From Saccharibacillus qingshengii (lineage in GTDB: Bacteria; Bacillota; Bacilli; Paenibacillales; Paenibacillaceae): a stretch of 64,000 nucleotides of DNA. Location: positions 34,145 to 98,144 of the forward strand of contig NZ_JAAZWC010000019.1 of the NCBI RefSeq assembly GCF_013185195.1. The letters run 5' to 3'. The position numbers were made by a program, and so were the translations under genes. Under the pieces are notes generated by a model, which was not told the DNA's origin, made no database searches, and saw only the letters and a program-made list of their open reading frames with translations. Below, in pieces: positions 17,355 to 24,845 of this stretch; positions within the stretch are counted from its first letter, which is position 1, and each line of letters starts with the position of its first letter.

Positions 17355-18032
17355 ATGACCCAACCCCACACGATCGCCGATCCGGTCGAACGCGAGCGCC
17401 TGCTGCGCCTGCAAATCTGCGATATCGGCCGCAATCTGTTCAACAAAGACTTTATCGCCGCCAACGACGGCAACATTTCCGCCCGCCTCTCGGAGACGGA
17501 GATTCTCGCTTCCCCGACCGGCGTCAGCAAAGGCTACCTGGAGCCGCATATGCTCGTCAAAGTCAATCTCGGCGGCGAGATCGTCGAAGCCGCCGAAGGT
17601 TACCGTCCGTCCACGGAAGTCAAAATGCATCTGCGCGTCTACCGCGAATGCCCGGACATGCACGGCGTCGTCCACGCCCATCCGCCTTATGCGACCGCGT
17701 TCGCGATCAAGGGCGAAGCGCTCGACAAGATGATGATGCCGGAATCCGTGATCGCGATGGGCGATATCCCGCTTGCGGCCTACGGCACGCCGTCGACCGA
17801 AGAGATTCCGGATTCGATCATGCCTTTTCTCGGCAAGAAAACGGCCGTCCTGCTCGAAAGCCACGGCGCGCTGACCTGGGGCAAAAGCGTGATGGACGCC
17901 TACATGAATATGGAGCGCCTGGAATACACGGCCAAGCTGACTTTCCTCACGCGTATGATCGACGGCGAACGCGAGCTGCCGCAGCACCGGATCGACGAGC
18001 TGGTCGGGCTGCGTTCGTTCTACGGCTTCTAG
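17355..18032 (+). CDS. fucA: L-fuculose-phosphate aldolase (class II)
   Basis: The 225-residue zinc aldolase of the araD/fucA family splits L-fuculose-1-phosphate into dihydroxyacetone phosphate and L-lactaldehyde. It contains NDGNISARLSE (phosphate site), the zinc His pair in MHGVVHAHPPYATAF, the third His in LLESHGALTWG, and the family Glu in PSTEVKMH. The ATG follows AAAAGGAG. It stands third in the operon, 257 bp after the kinase because of inserted repeats. Confidence 0.9.
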   Translation: MTQPHTIADPVERERLLRLQICDIGRNLFNKDFIAANDGNISARLSETEILASPTGVSKGYLEPHMLVKVNLGGEIVEAAEGYRPSTEVKMHLRVYRECPDMHGVVHAHPPYATAFAIKGEALDKMMMPESVIAMGDIPLAAYGTPSTEEIPDSIMPFLGKKTAVLLESHGALTWGKSVMDAYMNMERLEYTAKLTFLTRMIDGERELPQHRIDELVGLRSFYGF

Positions 18033-18050
18033 CCGGGAGGGAGACGCGCT

Positions 18051-18473
18051 ATGTTGAAAAAGATCCCCAAGATTCTCTCTCCCGACCTTGTCCATGCGCT
18101 GATGAAAATGGGCCACGGCGACGAAATCGTCTTGGCCGATGCCAATTTCCCCGGCCACTCGCTGCATGAGCGCGTCATTCGCTGCGACGGCCTCGACATC
18201 CCTTCCCTGCTCGACACGATGCTGGAGCTGCTGCCGCTCGATCCGTACGCCGAACACCAGGCGGCGCTGATGAGCGTCGTGCCCGGCGATCCTATCGTGC
18301 CGACGATCTGGGACACGTACCGCGAAGTGATCGCCCGCCACGATGCGTCCGCGCAGATCGCTTTTGAGGAACGTTTCGCTTTCTACGAACGCGCCCGCGG
18401 CGCCTATGCGATTGTCGTGACCGGCGAAGAAGCGCTGTACGGGAATATCCTTTTGAAAAAAGGCGTGATCTAG
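18051..18473 (+). CDS. fucU: L-fucose mutarotase (RbsD/FucU family)
   Basis: The 140-residue protein interconverts fucose anomers to feed the isomerase. The family features are MKMGHGDEIVLADANFPGHS (catalytic His and Asp) near residues 20-40 and GNILLKKGVI at the C-terminus with its conserved Tyr/Asn region. The ATG follows GGGAGGGAG and lies 18 bp after fucA, so the two are co-translated. This is the last gene of the operon. Confidence 0.92.
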   Translation: MLKKIPKILSPDLVHALMKMGHGDEIVLADANFPGHSLHERVIRCDGLDIPSLLDTMLELLPLDPYAEHQAALMSVVPGDPIVPTIWDTYREVIARHDASAQIAFEERFAFYERARGAYAIVVTGEEALYGNILLKKGVI

Positions 18474-18581
18474 TTCGCTGCGATTCGAACCTTTTGCAGC
18501 GAACCCCGATCTGCCGCCTGCAATCAAGCCTGTGCAGACAGCGGACATACCTGTCTTCTGCGACTGTGCTTCATCGGCAAA

Positions 18582-18629
18582 AAAAAGCCGGACTCCCCAC
18601 CTCTGCACATCGAGGGAATCCGGCTTTTT
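18582..18629. terminator. Bidirectional terminator between fucU and the phosphatase gene
   Basis: AAAAAGCCGGACTCCC pairs with GGGAATCCGGCTTTTT; both strands carry a T run, matching two convergent genes. Confidence 0.85.
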
Positions 18630-18747
18630 CATCTGTTCTTTTTCTTTTACACGTCTGTTCTTCTGTGGCTCACTCGTTCGCGCGCTTCTTCTTCCGCCTG
18701 CGCATTCGCTTCCTGACGCTTCCACTTGCTCACTCTGCATACCCGGT

Positions 18748-19398
18748 TCACTGATCGAACCCGATCCACTTGAACTGTCCGTCTTCGTGCTCCAGAATCG
18801 TTACGCTCGCGTTCTTGATCTCGATCGTGACATCGACGCCTTCGCACAGTTGATTGACGATATTGCGGATCGTGTTGCCGTGGGTGACGATCAGAACCTT
18901 GGCGTCGCCGGTATAATCGAGATCGATCACCGTCTGCAGCCCGCCGCGGATCCGCGTCCAGAGCTCTTCGAAGTTCTCCGCGTGATGGTACGGATCGGCT
19001 TTCTTGGTCATGTCCGCGAATTCGGCGACCGTGACCGTCTTCATCAATTCCGCAAAGCTTACTCCCGCATTGTTCTCGGCAATTTTGCCCAAAGCAATCT
19101 TGGAGTATTCGCCTTCGAACCCGCCGAAGAACGTTTCGCGAAAAGCCTTGATCCGGTTGATGACCGGAACGGGATGCCGGCTTTCGTTCAGTATGAGTTC
19201 GGCGGTCTCAAGCGTCCGGCCCGAATCGCTTGTGTAGACATAAGCGAATTCCGTATCGGCCAACCGCTGTCCGGCGGCTGTGGCGACAACCCTGCCTTCA
19301 TCGGTCAGCGGACTGTCGGACCAACCCTGCATTTTTCCGTAGCGGTTCAGATACGTTTCCCCGTGTCTGACGAGGTACAAACTGATTTTCGGGCTCAT
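18748..19398 (-). CDS. Histidine phosphatase family (phosphoglycerate mutase-like)
   Basis: The 216-residue cytosolic phosphatase has the phosphohistidine motif LYLVRHGETYLNR at the N-terminus, the second-arm Arg in YTSDSGRTLETAEL, the Glu region FRETFFGGFEGEY and the second catalytic His in VLIVTHGNTIRN. The substrate cannot be told from sequence; relatives include cofactor-independent sugar-phosphate phosphatases. The ATG follows TGGAGGATGG. The ABM monooxygenase gene lies 64 bp upstream on the same strand. Confidence 0.88.
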   Translation of the reverse strand: MSPKISLYLVRHGETYLNRYGKMQGWSDSPLTDEGRVVATAAGQRLADTEFAYVYTSDSGRTLETAELILNESRHPVPVINRIKAFRETFFGGFEGEYSKIALGKIAENNAGVSFAELMKTVTVAEFADMTKKADPYHHAENFEELWTRIRGGLQTVIDLDYTGDAKVLIVTHGNTIRNIVNQLCEGVDVTIEIKNASVTILEHEDGQFKWIGFDQ

Positions 19399-19462
19399 GG
19401 ACCATCCTCCAGTATCGAATCATGATTTGGATTTATTTCGTCGTACGATGCTTCCGGTCGGA

Positions 19463-19753
19463 TCAGATGTCCGCCGCGCTGAACTTTTCCGCTTTCAGCG
19501 GAGCTGCGAAAAATTCGTTCGCGACTTTGAAAAATCCCGTAAAATGCGGCGAAGCGTTGTGACGCTCGATCGCGGCTTCGTCGGTCCAGACTTCAATCAT
19601 GGTAAACCGGTCGAGCTGGGCAACGTCCTGGGTCAGCGTATAGCGCAGACAGCCGTCTTCGGCCTGGGAACCGGCAACGAGCGGCTGAACGGTCTGCAGA
19701 AAAGCGTCCCGCTTTTCCGGCTTGACCTGCATATCGACATGCATGACAATCAT
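19463..19753 (-). CDS. ABM-domain monooxygenase (YgiN-like)
   Basis: The 96-residue antibiotic biosynthesis monooxygenase-type protein has a dimeric alpha/beta barrel fold. Marks are VKPEKRDAFLQTVQPL, GCLRYTLTQD and FTMIEVWTDEAAIERHNASP, typical of quinol monooxygenase-like proteins. The actual substrate is unknown. The ATG follows GAGGAGG. The gene is probably co-transcribed with the downstream histidine phosphatase. Confidence 0.85.
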   Translation of the reverse strand: MIVMHVDMQVKPEKRDAFLQTVQPLVAGSQAEDGCLRYTLTQDVAQLDRFTMIEVWTDEAAIERHNASPHFTGFFKVANEFFAAPLKAEKFSAADI

Positions 19754-19867
19754 CGAATATCCTCCTCTATGAATCGTCTGCTCCGGGAATCCGATTCGGG
19801 TGGATCGATCCCGCTTTCTTGTTCCAGCTTACCACAGACACCCCGGACAAATCACGGCGCGCCAGGC

Positions 19868-19902
19868 AAAAAGGCGGCAGCCCCGAAGGGCTCCGCCTTT
19901 TT
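19868..19902. terminator. Terminator after the fhuF region
   Basis: AAAAAGGCGG pairs with CCGCCTTTTT around an AGCCC/GGGCT inner stem, with T runs on both strands. It is the first terminator downstream of the minus-strand fhuF gene, about 155 bp after its stop. Confidence 0.8.
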
Positions 19903-20075
19903 GGTCCGTGATCGGCTTATCGGTCAGGGGGTTGCGGCTGCCGCTTTGAAACGGCAGGAAGCAAACCCCGGGTACGACATCCTGGCCGGTCGTGCAGCAG
20001 CAGCCTGAAGGACAAGCTCCCTTAAATCCGTCAGGTCCTTCAAGTCCTTCAGGTCCGTTAGGTCCGTTTATAGGC
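19903..20075 (-). other. Collagen-like Gly-X-Y coding tract, out of frame with fhuF
   Basis: On the minus strand, in a frame different from fhuF, the DNA reads GPNGPEGLEGPDGFKGACPS, then GCCCTTGQDVVPG, then CFLPFQSGS. At the DNA level it is a 9-bp tandem GGA-CCT-NNN repeat. The frame stays open into the terminator and has no ribosome site. It may be the end of a decayed collagen-like surface-protein gene or an alternative C-terminus of FhuF. Confidence 0.4.
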
Positions 20076-20882
20076 TTCGCTTTTCGGACAGCTGTCGCAG
20101 TAGCCGTGCGAGCGGCCGGACTGCACGGTACGATAAGCCTGGCAGCAGTGCCGGCGAAGCAGAAGCGGCCTCCCTGCGGCATCCGGACCGATCGAACGGA
20201 AACGGGCATGGAACCATGAGTTTGCCGGTGCACTCAGTTCCTGCCGATGCCTGCGAATCGTGTCTGCCCGAGCGGCAAACGGCGAACCGCCCTGCTGCAA
20301 TTCCGCTTCCAGGCAGAGGTACAGCGTATGAATCTGATGCAGGACGAGCGTATGCAGCACGCTGGCATTCGCTCCCGATGCCCGTTGCACCGCGCTCAGC
20401 ACGGTTTGAACCTGGGCTTCGACTTTCCCTGCATAAGCGGACAGACTCGGATAACCGCCCGTCAGGCGAGGCTCTTCGCGTACCCGGTATCCCATCGCGG
20501 CTCCTGCACCGATCCGCAGCCGGATATCGCCCGGCTTCGGAGACAGGACCGCTCCATAAGCGCTGTAGGCCGCGAACAAACCGGCCGCAAGAACCGAGTA
20601 TCGCTTGGCGAACAAGGTCCCGGTTACGTCCGGTGCGGCTCTTCCCAACAGCACGGATTGGCGGAGCAGCAGGAGGCGCAGGACGTCCGGGTCCAGCAGA
20701 TCCTGAACGGAGTAAGGAAAGTTCTGTACGTCTTCCTCCTCGAACTCCGCATCCTTGCCCGGCCGCTTCCTTACCATCGCAAACCGGTCTCTCAGAAAAG
20801 CTTCCAGGGTTTCCGACTGCCGCTCTTCAAGCGGCTCCGACTCCGGCAGTTTCAGTTTCTCCGGCTGCTCCGACTTGTCCAT
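20058..20882 (-). CDS. FhuF-like siderophore-iron reductase
   Basis: The 274-residue cytosolic protein is predicted to reduce ferric siderophore complexes with a C-terminal [2Fe-2S] cluster. The cluster motif is HCCQAYRTVQSGRSHGYCDS followed by C: CC-x14-C-x2-C. FhuF itself has CC-x10-C-x2-C, so the loop here is four residues longer. An Arg/Leu-rich IucA/IucC-associated FhuF-type body precedes it. The ATG immediately follows the TAG of the binding-protein gene (20883), so the two are translationally coupled. The function is inferred from the cluster and the context. Confidence 0.72.
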   Translation of the reverse strand: MDKSEQPEKLKLPESEPLEERQSETLEAFLRDRFAMVRKRPGKDAEFEEEDVQNFPYSVQDLLDPDVLRLLLLRQSVLLGRAAPDVTGTLFAKRYSVLAAGLFAAYSAYGAVLSPKPGDIRLRIGAGAAMGYRVREEPRLTGGYPSLSAYAGKVEAQVQTVLSAVQRASGANASVLHTLVLHQIHTLYLCLEAELQQGGSPFAARADTIRRHRQELSAPANSWFHARFRSIGPDAAGRPLLLRRHCCQAYRTVQSGRSHGYCDSCPKSEAYKRT

Positions 20883-22037
20883 CTATTCGACCTGCTTTCG
20901 CACATCTTCCAGGATCTCGGTCCGGCCGATGACCCCCCAGCTTTTGAACAACCAGAAAGAATCCGTTTCGTATACGCGCGCCTGCTGCACAGCCGGAACG
21001 TTTTTCCAGACCGAACTTTTTTGGGCCGCAGCGAGGAAATCCGCGCCATTGGGATCGACTTCCAGAATCAGCCGGTCGGCATCCAGATCGGCCACCGCTT
21101 CCAACGACAAATCTTCGCGTTGATCGATCGGCGTCAAGGAAGACGGTTCGAAGCCCAGGTCGTGATAGAGCAGTCCGTTCGTCGGATGCCCGTTCTGCGC
21201 ATAGATTTGCAGCAGTTTGTCCCGCACCCGGATATAAGCCAGTTTACGATGCTCCGACTGTTCGACCTGCGCCCGGACCTCCGCCGTTTTCTTGTCGAGT
21301 TCGGCAATTTTCTCCTGTGCCAACCCGGTCTTGTCGTACATCTCCGCAATTTTCAACAAGTCTTCCGTCCAAAAGTCGGGATCTTCGTCGTAGTCTTTCC
21401 ATTCGTTGCCCAAAACGACAGTCGGCGCAATCTTGTTCAACTGCTCGTAGGTCGTCTCGTCTGTCCGGCTTTCGACCAGAATCACATCCGGGTCCAGCAG
21501 CAGAATCGCTTCCAGATTCGGCGCTTCGGCCGATCCGACCGTAGCCACGCCTTCCAGCTCATCCGCCAGATAAGGCAGGTAATCGCCGCCGTAGCGCTCT
21601 TCCGTATTGACGCCCACCGGCGTCTCGCCGATCGTCAGCATATGGTCGATATACGAGGCGGACAAAGAGACCACCCGTTTCGGCGAAGCCGGAATTTCCG
21701 CCGTTCCTTTCAGATGCGTAATCGCAATCGTGGCTGACTTTCCGCTGCCTGCTGAAGAAGAAGTTTGCGCTTCGGAAGTCGAGGCCTCGCCGGAAGACGC
21801 TTTTGTATCCGAACCGGCTTCGGTTTGCGCCGCCGCTTCGGTCTTCCCTGTCTGTGCATTCGGCATGGCCGATCCGCAGGCGGAGAGCATCAGTACCGCC
21901 GCAATCAGCAGCATCCAGCCCGCGGCGAACGGTACGCGTGCAGCGCCGAAGCGAGTCTTCCTGCTCCCGCTTTCTTTAGGTTCGCTGCTTGATCTATTCT
22001 TTTTCCCCTTATTCAATCCGTTCCCTGTATGCTGCAC
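20883..22037 (-). CDS. Iron-siderophore ABC transporter substrate-binding lipoprotein
   Basis: The 384-residue lipoprotein has a signal peptide ending in the lipobox LMLSAC, a Ser/Thr/Ala linker to about residue 100, and a class III (FecB-like) binding fold with RVVSLSASYIDHMLTIGETPVGV and NLEAILLLDPDVILVE. It captures ferric siderophore outside the cell. The GTG start follows AGGGGGATGAAC. A perfect Fur box lies 17 bp upstream. Permease and ATPase genes are not in the window. Confidence 0.88.
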   Translation of the reverse strand: MQHTGNGLNKGKKNRSSSEPKESGSRKTRFGAARVPFAAGWMLLIAAVLMLSACGSAMPNAQTGKTEAAAQTEAGSDTKASSGEASTSEAQTSSSAGSGKSATIAITHLKGTAEIPASPKRVVSLSASYIDHMLTIGETPVGVNTEERYGGDYLPYLADELEGVATVGSAEAPNLEAILLLDPDVILVESRTDETTYEQLNKIAPTVVLGNEWKDYDEDPDFWTEDLLKIAEMYDKTGLAQEKIAELDKKTAEVRAQVEQSEHRKLAYIRVRDKLLQIYAQNGHPTNGLLYHDLGFEPSSLTPIDQREDLSLEAVADLDADRLILEVDPNGADFLAAAQKSSVWKNVPAVQQARVYETDSFWLFKSWGVIGRTEILEDVRKQVE

Positions 22038-22053
22038 CGTTCATCCCCCTATA

Positions 22054-22072
22054 AGTGATAATCATTATCACT
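22054..22072. promoter_or_regulatory. Fur box
   Basis: AGTGATAATCATTATCACT is a perfect 19-bp palindrome matching the Fur consensus core. It lies just before the siderophore-binding lipoprotein gene, so iron repression of this gene and fhuF is expected. Confidence 0.92.
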
Positions 22073-22109
22073 CTATACTAGGGAAGAAGCGCCTTCGGTT
22101 CAATGGACG

Positions 22110-23753
22110 TTATCGCCGATTTTGCATGGACAAATTCACCCGGGTTGCTTCGGTCATTCGGTCAAACAGTTCGTGCATCGCCTCGAGACGGCCTGCCGGG
22201 CCAAGCGCTTTGAACAAAAGTCCCTGCGCATCGCAGACCCGTCCTTCCCTGACCGCCCGAAGCGACTGCCACTCTTCGGAAGCTTCGATCGCGCGCATGC
22301 GTCCCGCCGCTTCCGGCGTCGGTTCCACTGCCATAAACAGCCAGTCCGCATCGAAAAGGGGAAGCTGCCCGGGACCGATATTCAACGCCCATTCGCCTGC
22401 CGGAAAATGATCGGGAAGCTGCAAACCGAGATCGTCGTACAGCAGCGCTCCTGTCTGATTCAGCGCTCCGTATACGCGGCACAATGTCGCACCGACCCGA
22501 ATATAATAAGCCGTCATCCTGCGCCCCGCTTGGGCCGTCAGCTGTGCGCGCATCCTTTTCCGCTTCGCTTCGTACCGGCCGATCCAGTCTTCCGCTTCAT
22601 TCTGCCGACCGAAGATGCCGCCCATCTGCCTAAGCTGCCGTACCAGGTCATTGGAGTAGGAAAGCGTGACGGTCGGAGCAATCCGCTCCAACTGCGCGTC
22701 GGCGTCCAGGCGGCTGCTGGTCAGGATCAGGTCCGGCGCGGTTCGGCCCAGCTTGGCATAACTGAAGGCCGAACTGTCGAGCCGGACGGATGCTCCCGGT
22801 TCATCAGACTGCGCCGCGGCCGATTCGCCGATTCGCGGAATCCTTTGCTCGTAAGACAATACGGCGACAGGCGAAATGCCGAGCGTCGTCAGATAGTCGT
22901 CAAGCCCGTAGTAGACAGTCGCAATCCGCAGATCGCTTCGCTTCATATATTGGCCCGGGGCAATGCCTTCCGACTTTTTGAATGCCCGGCTGAAATAATG
23001 CTCGTCCTTGTAGCCGACGCTTCGCGCGATCGTCTTGATCTTGTCGCTTGAGAACAGCAGCTGCTTCGCCCGGGTCATTCGCAGATGCAGCAGATACTGG
23101 GCCGGAGTCCGTCCGGTTCGGGCTTTGAACGTCCGAATGAAATGATTGACGCTCATCCCGGATCGAACGGCCATCTCCTCAATACTCACTTCCCGCGCAT
23201 AATGCCCGGACATGTACGCCAAAGCGAGATCGATCCCGGACCGCCCGGCTTCTTCCTCCGTGCTTTTCAAAAGTCCGCTCTGCCTATCGCCTGCCGCCGA
23301 TTCCGTCTGGCGTACGCCCATCCAGCGGTGCAGCGCATGCTTGAGTTCCAGCCGGTCGCGAGGCGGCGCTTCCCCCGCCATTCCCGGCAGGCGCTCCGGA
23401 AGCCCGGACGACCGTTCCAACCTTCCCGAAGCGGGAAGTTCGGCTTCCGCCGCCAACCACTGCCCGGCGTATTTCTGCATGCGGCAGCAGGAGAACAGCA
23501 GCAGCGTGACGCGAAATCCCGCTTCCCAGCGTCCGCCGAGCGCGGTTCCGGGGACCAGCCAGAACCGGTCGCCCGCTTCCGCCGTATGGGTATGCCCGTC
23601 GATCGACACGGCGGCCCGTCCACTTTCGACCGCAAGCAGACCGCATTTGTCCAGCTCTCTGGGACGCAGAACGCCTTCATCTTGGAACTCCGCCCGGCAG
23701 AGCCGAACCGAAGGAAAAAAGAGCCGGTCCGGTTTGCTTTTGGCCGTGTTCAT
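22110..23753 (-). CDS. Btr-like AraC regulator fused to a siderophore-binding domain
   Basis: This 547-residue protein has three parts: a cupin-like N-terminus (VDEGVLRP-type region to about residue 100), an AraC helix-turn-helix pair at about 180-275 (VSIEEMAVRSGMSVNHFIRT and IARSVGYKDEHYFSRAFKKS), and a C-terminal periplasmic-binding-protein-type domain (PDLILTSSRLDADAQLERIA) without a signal peptide. The same layout occurs in B. subtilis Btr, which senses ferric bacillibactin in the cytosol and activates uptake genes. Its target here is probably the adjacent lipoprotein gene. The ATG at 23753 follows AAGGAG. Confidence 0.87.
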   Translation of the reverse strand: MNTAKSKPDRLFFPSVRLCRAEFQDEGVLRPRELDKCGLLAVESGRAAVSIDGHTHTAEAGDRFWLVPGTALGGRWEAGFRVTLLLFSCCRMQKYAGQWLAAEAELPASGRLERSSGLPERLPGMAGEAPPRDRLELKHALHRWMGVRQTESAAGDRQSGLLKSTEEEAGRSGIDLALAYMSGHYAREVSIEEMAVRSGMSVNHFIRTFKARTGRTPAQYLLHLRMTRAKQLLFSSDKIKTIARSVGYKDEHYFSRAFKKSEGIAPGQYMKRSDLRIATVYYGLDDYLTTLGISPVAVLSYEQRIPRIGESAAAQSDEPGASVRLDSSAFSYAKLGRTAPDLILTSSRLDADAQLERIAPTVTLSYSNDLVRQLRQMGGIFGRQNEAEDWIGRYEAKRKRMRAQLTAQAGRRMTAYYIRVGATLCRVYGALNQTGALLYDDLGLQLPDHFPAGEWALNIGPGQLPLFDADWLFMAVEPTPEAAGRMRAIEASEEWQSLRAVREGRVCDAQGLLFKALGPAGRLEAMHELFDRMTEATRVNLSMQNRR

Positions 23754-23765
23754 GATCCCCACTCC

Positions 23766-24656
23766 TTATGCGAAAAAGTCGTACGTCCGCGTCCACTCGC
23801 GCTTCTCGCCCGGTGCAAGCTCGATTGCGATAAAGACTTCAGGCGCAACCACATGTCCCGACCCCCATACTCCAAGCTTGAAAGCGTCGAAGTCGCCGCG
23901 CTCGCGCACGCCCGCTCCGCTAGGTTGATGCAGCAGCTCCCAGTAGGGCAATTCGCCGACGGCGAAGCCGCCGAACAAACTGTAATATTCTTCGCCCGCC
24001 AGAGCGTTCCAGGTCATCCGGCCGGCCGAAAGTTCCAGTTTGTCTTCCACGCCGCCGTCGCCGAGCAGATGCAGTTCCGGTTCGTACGGCAGATTCAGTA
24101 CATAATCCGGTCCTACCGGATGCCCGCCGATCCCCATGAAATTATGTACGTATTCGCTGGTCGAGAAGCTCTTCGTCCCCGTATTGTCCAGCTTGTAACG
24201 GATATGCAGGCTGCGGCCGTCAATTTCGACCGTTTTGACGAGCACGGCCGCATAGCCGTTATGCTCCGGCGCCGTGGAAGTGAAGCGGATCCATGCGGGT
24301 CCGATTTCCGTCTGGACTTCGTAGGCTTCGACCGGATACGTTCGGGCAAAATTGTAGCTTTCGTCGTCGATTCGCGTCAGCGCGCCGATGCCGAGTTTGA
24401 CAAAGGACTCGCCGGGTGCAGCTTCTTCGTAGCCGATCGCTTTTTCGATGCCGAACTCCCCGGACAAGCCTTCGCCGCCCGTTCCCTGACCCGCGACCAG
24501 ACTCTCCGGTACGCAAAAGTTCAAACCCGCGCTTTCGAGTCTCACCTGCGTAATCCATCCGGTCCGGTCGAACCGTGTTCCGGTGCAGGTCTCCGGAGCT
24601 TTGATCGTGACCGTGAGCTCTTCCCCGGTCAGCGTATATTCGTGTGTTTCGTTCAT
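23766..24656 (-). CDS. Aldose 1-epimerase-like (galactose mutarotase fold) protein
   Basis: The 296-residue protein is almost all beta strand and has features of the galactose-mutarotase superfamily: RFDRTGWITQVRL near the start, ALTRIDDESYNFARTYPVEA, and EYVHNFMGIGG with possible catalytic His. The specific family and substrate are not recognised. The ATG follows GAGGAGG. The gene is between the GH42 gene upstream and the btr-like gene downstream on the same strand; the functional link is more likely to the beta-galactosidase. Confidence 0.6.
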   Translation of the reverse strand: MNETHEYTLTGEELTVTIKAPETCTGTRFDRTGWITQVRLESAGLNFCVPESLVAGQGTGGEGLSGEFGIEKAIGYEEAAPGESFVKLGIGALTRIDDESYNFARTYPVEAYEVQTEIGPAWIRFTSTAPEHNGYAAVLVKTVEIDGRSLHIRYKLDNTGTKSFSTSEYVHNFMGIGGHPVGPDYVLNLPYEPELHLLGDGGVEDKLELSAGRMTWNALAGEEYYSLFGGFAVGELPYWELLHQPSGAGVRERGDFDAFKLGVWGSGHVVAPEVFIAIELAPGEKREWTRTYDFFA

Positions 24657-24845
24657 GTTGAGTTCCTCCTCGATATTCGCGGCCGGTTTTCCGAAGCCGC
24701 CGTCCGCCCGTTGTCCCATCATAGCGCGGCCCGGCCAAAAAAGGTACTGCTCCGCCTCCGGTCCAACGCAAAAAGGACAGGCGCGGGCCCATCCTTGTTG
24801 TCGGGCGGTTGGATCGTCTATCGGTCCGGCAGCCGCAAGCGCGAT

